Below are positions 8,711 to 17,072 of a stretch of DNA of 64,000 bases, one piece after another (the first letter of the stretch is position 1; each line of letters opens with the position of its first letter). A program made the translations under genes and the position numbers. The notes beneath the pieces were generated by a model. The model worked only from the letters and a program-made list of their open reading frames with translations. It was not told the DNA's origin and did not search any database. This DNA comes from Porphyromonas pogonae (GTDB taxonomy: Bacteria; Bacteroidota; Bacteroidia; Bacteroidales; Porphyromonadaceae), in contig NZ_CP143258.1 in NCBI RefSeq assembly GCF_036320655.1, positions 1,674,001-1,738,000 of the forward strand, given 5' to 3'.

Positions 8711-10636
8711 ATGAATATTATAAATTTAGGAATTCTTGCTCACATTGATGCAGGAAAAACTTCCGTAACCGAGAATCTGCTGTTTGCCAGTGGAGCAACG
8801 GAAAAGTGCGGCCGTGTGGATAATGGTGACACCATAACAGACTCTATGGATATAGAGAAACGTAGAGGAATTACTGTTCGGGCTTCTACGACATCTATTA
8901 TCAGGAATGGTGTGAAATGCAATATCATTGACACTCCGGGACACATGGATTTTATTGCGGAAGTGGAGCGGACATTCAAAATGCTTGATGGAGCAGTCCT
9001 CATCTTATCCGCAAAGGAAGGCATACAAGCGCAAACAAAGTTGCTGTTCAATACTTTACAAAAACTGCAAATCCCGACAATTATATTTATCAATAAAATT
9101 GACCGTGACGGTGTGAATTTAGAGCGTTTGTATCTGGATATAAAAACAAATCTGTCTCAAGATGTCCTGTTTATGCAAACTATTGTCGATGGATTGGTTT
9201 ATCCGATTTGCTCCCAAACATATATAAAGGAAGAATACAAAGAATTTGTATGCAACCATGACGACAATATATTAGAACGATATTTGGCGGATAGCGAAAT
9301 TTCACCGGCTGATTATTGGAATACGATAATCGATCTTGTGGCAAAAGCCAAAGTCTATCCGGTACTACATGGATCAGCAATGTTCAATATCGGTATCAAT
9401 GAGTTGTTGGACGCCATCTCTTCTTTTATACTTCCTCCAGAATCAGTCTCAAACAGACTTTCAGCTTATCTCTATAAGATAGAGCATGACCCCAAAGGAC
9501 ATAAAAGAAGTTTTCTAAAAATAATTGACGGAAGTCTGAGACTTCGAGACATTGTAAGAATCAACGATTCGGAAAAATTCATCAAGATTAAAAATCTAAA
9601 GACTATTTATCAGGGCAGAGAGATAAATGTTGATGAAGTGGGGGCCAATGATATCGCGATTGTAGAAGATATGGAAGATTTTCGAATCGGAGATTATTTA
9701 GGTGCTAAACCTTGTTTGATTCAAGGGTTATCTCGTCAGCATCCCGCTCTCAAATCCTCCGTCCGGCCAGACAGGCCCGAAGAGAGAAGCAAGGTGATAT
9801 CCGCTCTGAATACATTGTGGATTGAAGACCCGTCTTTGTCCTTTTCCATAAACTCATATAGTGATGAATTGGAAATCTCGTTATATGGTTTGACACAAAA
9901 GGAAATCATACAGACATTGCTGGAAGAACGATTTTCCGTCAAGGTCCATTTTGATGAGATCAAGACTATCTACAAAGAACGACCTATAAAAAAGGTGAAT
10001 AAGATTATTCAGATCGAAGTGCCGCCCAACCCTTATTGGGCCACAATAGGGCTGACTATTGAACCCTTACCGTTAGGGACAGGGTTGCAAATCGAAAGTG
10101 ACATCTCCTATGGTTATCTGAACCATTCTTTTCAAAATGCCGTTTTTGAAGGGATTCGTATGTCTTGCCAATCTGGTTTACATGGATGGGAAGTGACTGA
10201 TCTGAAAGTAACTTTTACTCAAGCCGAGTATTATAGCCCGGTAAGTACACCTGCTGATTTCAGACAGCTGACCCCTTATGTCTTCAGGCTGGCCTTGCAA
10301 CAGTCAGGTGTGGACATCCTCGAACCGATGCTCTATTTTGAGTTGCAGATACCCCAATCGGCAAGTTCCAAAGCTATTACAGATTTGCAAAAAATGATGT
10401 CTGAGATTGAAGACATCAGTTGCAATAATGAGTGGTGTCATATTAAAGGGAAAGTTCCATTAAATACAAGTAAAGACTACGCCTCAGAAGTAAGTTCATA
10501 CACTAAGGGCTTAGGCGTTTTTATGGTTAAGCCATGCGGGTATCAAATAACAAAAGGCGATTATTCTGATAATATCCGTATGAACGAAAAAGATAAACTT
10601 TTATTCATGTTTCAAAAATCAATGTCATCAAAATAA
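8711..10636 (+). CDS. tetQ: Tetracycline resistance ribosomal protection protein Tet(Q)
   Basis: 641 residues from the ATG at 8711; an upstream in-frame start at 8663 would add 16 residues but lies inside the attenuator. It is an EF-G-like GTPase with G1 AHIDAGKT (10-17), G2 RGIT (52-55), G3 DTPGH (74-78) and G4 NKID (128-131), followed by EF-G domains II-V. It releases tetracycline from the ribosome in the cytoplasm. It matches TetQ as I remember it almost throughout; I65-R66-N67 and D133 after NKIDR look like departures from the common sequence. The stop overlaps the rteA start by one base (TAATG), so the three genes are one operon. Confidence 0.97.
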   Translation: MNIINLGILAHIDAGKTSVTENLLFASGATEKCGRVDNGDTITDSMDIEKRRGITVRASTTSIIRNGVKCNIIDTPGHMDFIAEVERTFKMLDGAVLILSAKEGIQAQTKLLFNTLQKLQIPTIIFINKIDRDGVNLERLYLDIKTNLSQDVLFMQTIVDGLVYPICSQTYIKEEYKEFVCNHDDNILERYLADSEISPADYWNTIIDLVAKAKVYPVLHGSAMFNIGINELLDAISSFILPPESVSNRLSAYLYKIEHDPKGHKRSFLKIIDGSLRLRDIVRINDSEKFIKIKNLKTIYQGREINVDEVGANDIAIVEDMEDFRIGDYLGAKPCLIQGLSRQHPALKSSVRPDRPEERSKVISALNTLWIEDPSLSFSINSYSDELEISLYGLTQKEIIQTLLEERFSVKVHFDEIKTIYKERPIKKVNKIIQIEVPPNPYWATIGLTIEPLPLGTGLQIESDISYGYLNHSFQNAVFEGIRMSCQSGLHGWEVTDLKVTFTQAEYYSPVSTPADFRQLTPYVFRLALQQSGVDILEPMLYFELQIPQSASSKAITDLQKMMSEIEDISCNNEWCHIKGKVPLNTSKDYASEVSSYTKGLGVFMVKPCGYQITKGDYSDNIRMNEKDKLLFMFQKSMSSK

Positions 10637-12954
10637 TGGAGCGGTCAGGAAATTTCTATAAGGCAATACGGTTGGGATATATACTTATCTCCATTCTTAT
10701 CGGATGTATGGCATATAATAGCCTCTATGAATGGCAGGAGATAGAAGCATTAGAACTTGGCAATAAAAAAATAGACGAGCTCCGAAAAGAAATAAACAAT
10801 ATCAATATTCAAATGATAAAATTTTCTCTATTGGGTGAAACAATACTGGAATGGAACGATAAAGATATCGAGCATTACCATGCACGGCGTATGGCAATGG
10901 ACAGTATGCTCTGCCGTTTCAAGGCCACCTATCCAGCAGAGCGCATCGATAGTGTGCGCAGTCTTTTAGAGGATAAGGAACGACAGATGTTCCAGATAGT
11001 CCGGTTAATGGATGAACAACAATCTATTAACAAGAAGATAGCCAATCAAATTCCGGTTATTGTGCAGAAAAGTGTGCAGGAACAGTCCAAAAAGCCAAAA
11101 CGAAAAGGTTTCTTGAGCATCTTCGGCAAAAAAGAGGGAACGAAGCCAACGACAACAACGACTACGCTCCGTTCATCCAATAGAAACATGGTCAACGAAC
11201 AGAAAGCGCAGAGCCGTCGATTGTCAGAACAAGCCGATAGTCTTGCTGCCCGTAATGCAGAACTTAACAGACAACTGCAAGGATTGATTTGCCAAATCGA
11301 AAAGAAGGTACAATCTGATTTACAAAATAGAGAAAGCGAGATAACAGCCATGCGTAAAAAATCATTTATGCAGATAGGCGGCTTGATGGGATTTGTTCTT
11401 TTGCTGTTGGTCATTTCCGATATCATCATACACCGTGATGCAAAGAACATTAAACGATACAAACGCAAGACAACGGATTTGATCGAGCAATTGGAACAGT
11501 CCGTGCAACAAAATGAGGTACTCATAACCTCCCGAAAGAAAGCGGTACATACTATTACCCATGAGTTGCGTACACCACTGACGGCAATAACCGGCTATAC
11601 CGAACTTTTGCGGAAAGAATGCAATAGCGGTAATAATGGGCAATATATCCAAAATATACTGCAATCCTCCGACCGTATGCGGGATATGCTCAACACTTTG
11701 CTTGACTTCTTCCGCCTGGACAACGGCAAGGAACAGCCCCGTCTGTCACCCTGCCGGATTTCTGCAATCACGCACACACTTGAAACGGAGTTCATGCCTG
11801 TTGCCGTGAACAAAGGGTTGTCCTTGTCCGTGAAGACTGGACACGATGCCATTGTATTGACCGACAAAGAGCGAATAATACAAATCGGGAATAACCTGCT
11901 GTCAAACGCTGTCAAGTTCACAGAAGAAGGCGGTGTTTCTTTGATTACTGAATATGACAATGGAGTTCTGACACTGGTCGTTGAAGATACAGGTACAGGC
12001 ATGACAGAAGAGGAACAGAAACAAGCGTTCGGTGCGTTTGAACGTCTATCAAATGCCGCCGCAAAGGAGGGTTTCGGGCTTGGGCTTGCCATAATGCGTA
12101 ATATTGTGTCGATGCTTGGCGGAACAATCCGTTTGGACAGCAAGAAAGGGAAAGGCAGTCGTTTCACAGTTGAAATTTCTATGCAGGAAGCTGAAGAACA
12201 GCTTGGATATACAAGCAATACACCTGTTTATCATAACAATAAATTCCATGATGTTGTCGCCATTGACAATGATGAGGTATTACTTCTGATGCTGAAAGAG
12301 ATGTATTCCCAAGAAGGAATACACTGCGACACTTGCACCGATGCTGCGGCACTGATGGAAATGATACGCCAGAAAGAATACAGCCTGTTGCTGACAGACT
12401 TGAATATGTCCGGTATAAACGGTTTCGAATTGCTGGAACTATTGCGTTCGTCCAACGTGGGCAATTCACCAACAATCCCGGTGGTTGTGGCAACCGCTTC
12501 GGGCAGTTGTAACAAAGGGGAACTATTGGCAAAAGGCTTTGCCGGATGCCTGTTCAAGCCGTTCTCCATATCGGAGTTGATGGAGGTTTCCGACAGGTGT
12601 GCCATAAAAGAAACACCGGACGGGAAACCGGATTTTTCAGCCTTGTTGTCCTACGGCAATGAAGCCGTTATGCTGGAAAAGTTGATGACGGAAACCGAAA
12701 AGGAGATGCAGACAATACGGGAAGCGGCAACAGAAAAAGACCTGCGAAAGTTAGATTCCCTGACACACCACCTGCGTAGCTCATGGGAGATACTCCGTGC
12801 TGACCAACCGTTGAGGGAACTTTACAGATTGCTTCATAGCGATGTAATCCCAGATGAAGAAGTGTTAAGCCATGCCGTGATCGCCGTGTTGAACAAGGGA
12901 GCGGAAATAATCCGGTTGGCAGAAGAGGAAAGGAGAAAATACGAAAATGGATAA
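10636..12954 (+). CDS. rteA: Hybrid sensor histidine kinase RteA
   Basis: 772 residues. Membrane segments lie at about 10-30 (YILISILIGCMAYNSLY) and 247-267 (GGLMGFVLLLLVISDIII), with a coiled-coil-rich sensor region between them. The dimerisation box ITHELRTPLTAITGY has its phospho-His at 309, and the ATPase domain follows (NLLSNAVKF, DTGTGM, GFGLGLAI). A receiver domain has LLLTDLNMSG with Asp588, and the C-terminus has an HPt-like helix (LTHHLRSSWE). It is the sensor of the CTnDOT control cascade. Its signal is unsettled; tetracycline itself acts on the leader rather than on this kinase. The 3' end overlaps rteB by eight bases. Confidence 0.95.
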   Translation: MERSGNFYKAIRLGYILISILIGCMAYNSLYEWQEIEALELGNKKIDELRKEINNINIQMIKFSLLGETILEWNDKDIEHYHARRMAMDSMLCRFKATYPAERIDSVRSLLEDKERQMFQIVRLMDEQQSINKKIANQIPVIVQKSVQEQSKKPKRKGFLSIFGKKEGTKPTTTTTTLRSSNRNMVNEQKAQSRRLSEQADSLAARNAELNRQLQGLICQIEKKVQSDLQNRESEITAMRKKSFMQIGGLMGFVLLLLVISDIIIHRDAKNIKRYKRKTTDLIEQLEQSVQQNEVLITSRKKAVHTITHELRTPLTAITGYTELLRKECNSGNNGQYIQNILQSSDRMRDMLNTLLDFFRLDNGKEQPRLSPCRISAITHTLETEFMPVAVNKGLSLSVKTGHDAIVLTDKERIIQIGNNLLSNAVKFTEEGGVSLITEYDNGVLTLVVEDTGTGMTEEEQKQAFGAFERLSNAAAKEGFGLGLAIMRNIVSMLGGTIRLDSKKGKGSRFTVEISMQEAEEQLGYTSNTPVYHNNKFHDVVAIDNDEVLLLMLKEMYSQEGIHCDTCTDAAALMEMIRQKEYSLLLTDLNMSGINGFELLELLRSSNVGNSPTIPVVVATASGSCNKGELLAKGFAGCLFKPFSISELMEVSDRCAIKETPDGKPDFSALLSYGNEAVMLEKLMTETEKEMQTIREAATEKDLRKLDSLTHHLRSSWEILRADQPLRELYRLLHSDVIPDEEVLSHAVIAVLNKGAEIIRLAEEERRKYENG

Positions 12955-14269
12955 GACAAAAATAATTGTGGTGGAAGACAACATCGTGTACTGCGAGTTT
13001 GTCTGCAACATGCTGTCACGGGAGGGCTACCGTACCGTGAAGGCTTACCACCTGTCAACAGCGAAGAAACATCTGCAACAGGCGACGGATAATGACATCG
13101 TGGTTGCCGACCTGCGCCTGCCTGACGGTAACGGCATAGACCTCTTGCGCTGGATGCGAAAGGAGGGAAAGATGCAACCTTTCATTATCATGACAGACTA
13201 TGCCGAAGTGCATACCGCAGTGGAAAGCATGAAGCTCGGTTCGATAGACTATATCCCCAAACAACTTGTGGAGGATAAACTTGTCCCTCTTCTCCGTTCC
13301 ATACAGAAAGAACGGCAGGCGGGACAATCCCGTATGCCCGTGTTCGCCCGTGAAGGTTCCGCCTTTCAGAAAATCATGCACCGCATAAGGCTGGTAGCAG
13401 CAACCGACATGAGCGTGATGATATTCGGAGAGAACGGCACGGGCAAGGAACATATCGCCCACCACCTGCACGACAAGAGCAAACGTACGGGCAAACCCTT
13501 CGTGGCGGTTGACTGCGGTTCACTCTCAAAAGAACTTGCGCCGTCGGCATTCTTCGGACACGTCAAGGGAGCGTTTACAGGTGCGGACAGCACCAAGAAA
13601 GGGTATTTCCATGAAGCGGAAGGCGGCACGTTGTTTCTGGACGAGGTGGGAAACCTCGCGTTGGAAACCCAACAGATGTTGCTCCGTGCCATACAAGAGA
13701 GGCGGTATCGCCCGGTTGGTGACAAATCGGACAGGAGTTTCAATGTCCGCATCATCGCCGCCACCAACGAGGATTTGGAAGTAGCGGTGAATGAAAAGCG
13801 TTTCCGACAGGATTTACTCTACCGCTTGCATGACTTCGTGATAACCGTGCCGCCTTTGCGTGACTGTAAGGAGGACATCATGCCGCTTGCGGAGTTCTTC
13901 CGCGAGATAGCCAACAAGGAACTGGAGTGTAATGTGAGCGGTTTCAGTTCCGAAGCCCGAAAAGCGTTACTGACCCACACATGGCCGGGCAACGTGCGGG
14001 AACTTCGGCAGAAAGTTATGGGTGCTGTATTGCAGGCGCAGGAAGGTGTTGTCATGAAAGAGCATCTGGAACTTGCCGTGACGAAACCGACCTCTACTGT
14101 CAGCTTCGCCTTGCGCAATGACGCGGAGGATAAGGAGCGGATATTGCGTGCGTTGAAACAGGCAAACGGCAACCGGAGTGTCGCCGCCGAACTGCTCGGA
14201 ATAGGCAGGACAACACTATACAGCAAACTTGAAGAGTATGGACTTAAATATAAATTCAAGCAATCATAG
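12947..14269 (+). CDS. rteB: NtrC-type response regulator RteB
   Basis: 440 residues: a receiver domain with VADLRLPDGNG (Asp55), a sigma-54-activator AAA+ domain with Walker A GENGTGKE, GAFTGAD, GGTLFLDEVG and the R finger in FRQDLLYRL, and a Fis-type helix-turn-helix (NRSVAAELLGIGRTTLYSKL). It is the cytoplasmic partner of RteA and activates rteC in CTnDOT. GAFTGA, the loop that contacts sigma-54, is intact. It ends the tetQ operon. Confidence 0.95.
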   Translation: MDKTKIIVVEDNIVYCEFVCNMLSREGYRTVKAYHLSTAKKHLQQATDNDIVVADLRLPDGNGIDLLRWMRKEGKMQPFIIMTDYAEVHTAVESMKLGSIDYIPKQLVEDKLVPLLRSIQKERQAGQSRMPVFAREGSAFQKIMHRIRLVAATDMSVMIFGENGTGKEHIAHHLHDKSKRTGKPFVAVDCGSLSKELAPSAFFGHVKGAFTGADSTKKGYFHEAEGGTLFLDEVGNLALETQQMLLRAIQERRYRPVGDKSDRSFNVRIIAATNEDLEVAVNEKRFRQDLLYRLHDFVITVPPLRDCKEDIMPLAEFFREIANKELECNVSGFSSEARKALLTHTWPGNVRELRQKVMGAVLQAQEGVVMKEHLELAVTKPTSTVSFALRNDAEDKERILRALKQANGNRSVAAELLGIGRTTLYSKLEEYGLKYKFKQS

Positions 14270-14291
14270 CCTGTAATTCACTGAATTTGGC

Positions 14292-14521
14292 TATCTTTGC
14301 ATAACATTTGAGAAAAACGGCGATTGGCAGGAGCTTTTCGCCGCCAACATATAGGATAAGACCGCAAGGCGTTTCAAGCGAAAATCTGGTAAATTGGAAC
14401 TACGGAGACGATTGCGTGATGCTTATGCTATGCTTACGCATAGCGTGCATTCACGTACTCTCCGTAAAGGCTTTACCAGAGCCATCGCTTGAAGGTAGTG
14501 TGAATTGCACGCTACTTTTTT
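14292..14521 (+). ncRNA. Strongly folded RNA ending in an intrinsic terminator
   Basis: TATCTTTGC at 14292-14300 is a -7 promoter match (the -33 box is weak). The transcript would hold a GC-rich hairpin (CGGCGA/TCGCCG, about 14318-14343), then one long arm made of three perfect stems separated by internal loops: 14373-14381 with 14485-14493 (9 bp), 14386-14393 with 14472-14479 (8 bp) and 14401-14408 with 14459-14466 (8 bp), capped by a GCTATGC/GCATAGC hairpin. It ends in a terminator at 14495-14521. It lies between rteB and a reductase-like gene that starts 27 bases after the terminator, so it is either a cis-acting leader or an independent small RNA. I cannot match it to a named RNA family. 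Confidence 0.6.
14495..14521 (+). terminator. Terminator at the end of the folded RNA
   Basis: GTAGTGTG (14495-14502) pairs with CACGCTAC (14508-14515) through one G-U pair around a five-base loop, followed by six T residues. It overlaps the foot of the long folded arm only by adjacency, so both can form at once. Confidence 0.8.
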
Positions 14522-14548
14522 ACCCTTGCCTAACGAAAAGAAACGATT

Positions 14549-14962
14549 ATGGGTAAAGTTCAGATTCTCGCTGTACTGACGATGGACGGATGTCTTTCTT
14601 CAGAGTTATATGATAAAACACATCAGGATTTGTGCCTTGACCGTTGCGGTCTTGATGAAATCAGGAAGAAAGCCCTTTACCGTGTGACACCGGACTATTC
14701 CATTTCAATGCTGCACGAATGGAGAAAAGACGGCACAAACATCCGTTACCTCGCGGAAGCCACACCGGATACGGCAGATTATATAAACGGACTACTGCGT
14801 ATGCACGCTGTGGATGAAATCATACTATACAACGTTCCTTTCATTTTAGGAAGTGGGCGGCATTTTTTCAAATCGGCTCTGCCAAAGCAACACTGGACGC
14901 TTTCCTCTGTGAAAAGCTATCCTAACGGTGTATGCCGAAGTATCTACACCCTTGACAAATAA
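14549..14962 (+). CDS. Short RibD/dihydrofolate-reductase-like protein
   Basis: 137 residues. The N-terminus KVQILAVLTMDGCLS is the typical first strand of RibD C-terminal/DHFR-like reductases, which use NADPH to reduce pyrimidine or pterin substrates, and FILGSGRHFF near 105 is the glycine-containing strand of that fold. It is shorter than usual (about 170-190), so part of the nucleotide-binding region seems to be missing. It sits alone between a folded RNA and rteC, a position similar to small reductase-like ORFs in other CTnDOT elements as I recall. Activity is uncertain. Confidence 0.65.
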   Translation: MGKVQILAVLTMDGCLSSELYDKTHQDLCLDRCGLDEIRKKALYRVTPDYSISMLHEWRKDGTNIRYLAEATPDTADYINGLLRMHAVDEIILYNVPFILGSGRHFFKSALPKQHWTLSSVKSYPNGVCRSIYTLDK

Positions 14963-15095
14963 GCAAGACAGCCAAAATGTACGGCAGTCATACAATTTTG
15001 TTTTCGGAAATAGAAGAAATGTTCTGATTATGAACAATTTAATCCCGTATAAATTCATTCCTTTGGAAAAATATTGAATTTTATACCACTGAATT

Positions 15096-15129
15096 CCAGC
15101 ACCTTGAAAAAGCCGGTGCCGGATTTTTT
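15096..15129 (+). terminator. Terminator after the reductase-like gene
   Basis: GCACC (15099-15103) pairs with GGTGC (15115-15119), with two further outer C-G pairs across a mismatch, followed by a run of six T. It isolates rteC from upstream transcription, consistent with rteC having its own RteB-dependent promoter between 15130 and 15209. Confidence 0.65.
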
Positions 15130-15209
15130 GCTTTCTGACACATGTTTTGCCAATTATATTTATGTGCGCACGCAGAAAACAAAGTGTAATTTTCAAAATT
15201 GACAGAACC

Positions 15210-15815
15210 ATGAATTATTTCTTGCTGGCGGAAACCGACTTCTTCCGCCTGATAAACGAAGCCGGTGACTGCAATATGGAAACGGCATATACGGCTTTCG
15301 CCACCCAAGTGATTGAACTGTGTAACGGCGGCATGGATGCGAACCTTACCATTATCGCGCTTGCTTACATCGAAATCGAGTTGCAGCACCATCCCGTGCG
15401 CAATCTATCAGAAGAAAGAAAAGAGATTGCCGCCTACATCAGCAAGGCCCTGTCTTTCATCAGGAAGATGCAAAAATTCCTTGCCACGCCCCAAGTGCCG
15501 CCACTAATATCCGCCAACAACGCAACTGAAAACACCGCCAGCCTCCTGCAATGGACGGGCAACGCCATAGACCTCGTGGAGCTTATCTACGGCATCGACG
15601 AGATGGGTTGTATCAACAACGGCAATATGCCGCTCAAACAGCTTGCCCCGCTTCTTTACAAGATATTCGGGGTTGAGTCGAAGGACTGCTACCGCTTCTA
15701 CACCGATATCAAACGCCGGAAGAACGAAAGCCGCACCTACTTCCTTGACAGGATGCAGGAGAAACTGAATGAGAGGATGATGCGCGATGAGGAACTGGAA
15801 ATAAAAAGACGGTAA
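15210..15815 (+). CDS. rteC: Regulatory protein RteC
   Basis: 201 residues from the ATG at 15210; the frame opens at 15147, but those extra residues overlap the promoter region. The C-terminal half (LLQWTGNAIDLVELIYGI, INNGNMPLKQLAPLLYKIFG) is the signature of the RteC family, a DNA-binding domain. In CTnDOT, RteB activates rteC and RteC activates the excision operon that leads to mob and tra expression. Here the expected excision operon does not follow; the next gene is Abi_2, so RteC may have no local target in this copy. Confidence 0.9.
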   Translation: MNYFLLAETDFFRLINEAGDCNMETAYTAFATQVIELCNGGMDANLTIIALAYIEIELQHHPVRNLSEERKEIAAYISKALSFIRKMQKFLATPQVPPLISANNATENTASLLQWTGNAIDLVELIYGIDEMGCINNGNMPLKQLAPLLYKIFGVESKDCYRFYTDIKRRKNESRTYFLDRMQEKLNERMMRDEELEIKRR

Positions 15816-15861
15816 GTATTTCTATACCTTTTCATCGTTTGAATGAAAAATCGGCTTATTT

Positions 15862-15893
15862 TTTGTCGTTACATAAAAAAGTCTTATCTTTGC
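15862..15893 (+). promoter_or_regulatory. Promoter of the Abi_2 gene
   Basis: TTTG (15862-15865), exactly 19 bases, then TATCTTTGC (15885-15893): a full Bacteroidota promoter match. It gives the Abi gene a constitutive-looking promoter independent of the rte cascade, with a leader of about 100 bases. Confidence 0.85.
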
Positions 15894-15997
15894 ATCTACA
15901 ATTAAGAAGACATGCGGTTCTGACCGTGTTCAACGATAACAGTACCCGTTTGGCATACCGTAAGATCTGCCGGCGGGTCATTCTTTTTTATAACGGT

Positions 15998-16924
15998 ATG
16001 GCAAATAAGGAATCACGTTCCATTGATGAACAAATAGAACTGCTCAAACAAAGAGGAATGCTTGTCGGCGATGAAGGTTTCGCTGCCCGACATTTGGCTC
16101 ATATCAGCTACTATCGTTTGAAGGGATATTGGTGGGACATGCAGTCCGATAGAGCCAATCATCTGTTTCAGCCGGATTCCAAACTGGAAGATGTAATCAC
16201 ACGCTATTATTTCGACAAGGAACTGCGCCTTATTTTATTTGATGCCATCGAAACAATAGAAATCACGCTACGCACAAAGATGATTTATCATCTTTCACAA
16301 TCCTACGGAGGGCTGTGGTATCGTGACCCGAGATTGTTTGCTGATGTCGCTTTTCACACACAGCACCTCAAAGAACTGATAGAAGAATTCTTACGGAGCA
16401 ATGAGATTTTTGTGAAAGACTACAGGCGCAAGCACCTTGTGACTGATGCAAGCGGTGAAAAGACGCTTGACGAACACCCGGATGCGTGGATTATATTTGA
16501 AGTGGCCACATTCGGCACACTTTCCAAGATATACAAGAACCTTAACCACCAACTGCCCGAAAAATCAGCAATAGCCAATGATATGGGGCTGAATCTACAC
16601 AATGAACTTTCGGGATGGCTTGAAGCCATTTCATATATGCGCAACATAATCGCGCACCATTCCAGAATATGGAGTCGGAACATGGTCAAACGGCCTTGTG
16701 AAATTCATAATCCGCGAATGACATGGCTTTCCCGTCCATTGACCGAGGTACAGCAGAAAAAACCGTTCTATGTGATTACGGCAATGTTATATCTCTGCAA
16801 TGCCATAGACGAGGGGCATACGTTCAAAGAGAAACTGCTGGCATTGTTTGAGGAGTATGCGGATGTGCCCATCTACAAGATAGGCTTCTTCAACCGCTGG
16901 AAAGAAGAGCCGATTTGGAAATGA
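15998..16924 (+). CDS. Abi_2 (AbiD/AbiF-type) abortive infection protein
   Basis: 308 residues from the ATG at 15998 (MANKESRSIDEQIELLKQRG); the upstream in-frame codons lie in the promoter leader. Family marks are HISYYRLKGYWW near the N-terminus, YYFDKELRLILFDAIETIEITLR, and RNIIAHHSRIW near 210-220, a HEPN-like R-x4-H ribonuclease motif. Members of this family stop phage growth by sacrificing the infected cell; an RNA-cleaving mechanism is plausible but not shown here. It is a one-gene unit with its own promoter and terminator between rteC and mobC, so it looks like accessory cargo of the conjugative element. No antitoxin-like gene is adjacent. Confidence 0.85.
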   Translation: MANKESRSIDEQIELLKQRGMLVGDEGFAARHLAHISYYRLKGYWWDMQSDRANHLFQPDSKLEDVITRYYFDKELRLILFDAIETIEITLRTKMIYHLSQSYGGLWYRDPRLFADVAFHTQHLKELIEEFLRSNEIFVKDYRRKHLVTDASGEKTLDEHPDAWIIFEVATFGTLSKIYKNLNHQLPEKSAIANDMGLNLHNELSGWLEAISYMRNIIAHHSRIWSRNMVKRPCEIHNPRMTWLSRPLTEVQQKKPFYVITAMLYLCNAIDEGHTFKEKLLALFEEYADVPIYKIGFFNRWKEEPIWK

Positions 16925-17029
16925 AAAAAGTGCCTGTTTACAGGTGCGGAAAAACAAAAAGAGAAGCAATACAATAAACCTCCTGGGCGCATCGTAAGAC
17001 AGCATACTTGGGAGGCGTTCTTCATTTTA

Positions 17030-17068
17030 AGAGGTGACGGAGATATTTTCCGCCACCTCTGTTTTTTT
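17030..17068 (+). terminator. Terminator of the Abi_2 unit
   Basis: AGAGGTG pairs with CACCTCT across a mismatch, continued by CGGA/TCCG, and seven T residues follow on the plus strand. It lies between the convergent Abi_2 and mobC genes. Confidence 0.8.
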
Positions 17069-17072
17069 ATTT

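Noticed and set aside
11046-12605. Minus-strand frames inside rteA
   Set aside because: Shadows of a well-supported hybrid kinase.
14371-14534. Integron attC site in the folded region after rteB
   Set aside because: The stems are separated by loops as in attC, and GCCTAAC occurs at 14528, but there is no matching GTTRRRY box at the other end and the promoter plus terminator fit an RNA better.
15998-16924. Toxin-antitoxin pair for Abi_2
   Set aside because: No second small gene next to it; the unit is promoter, one gene, terminator.
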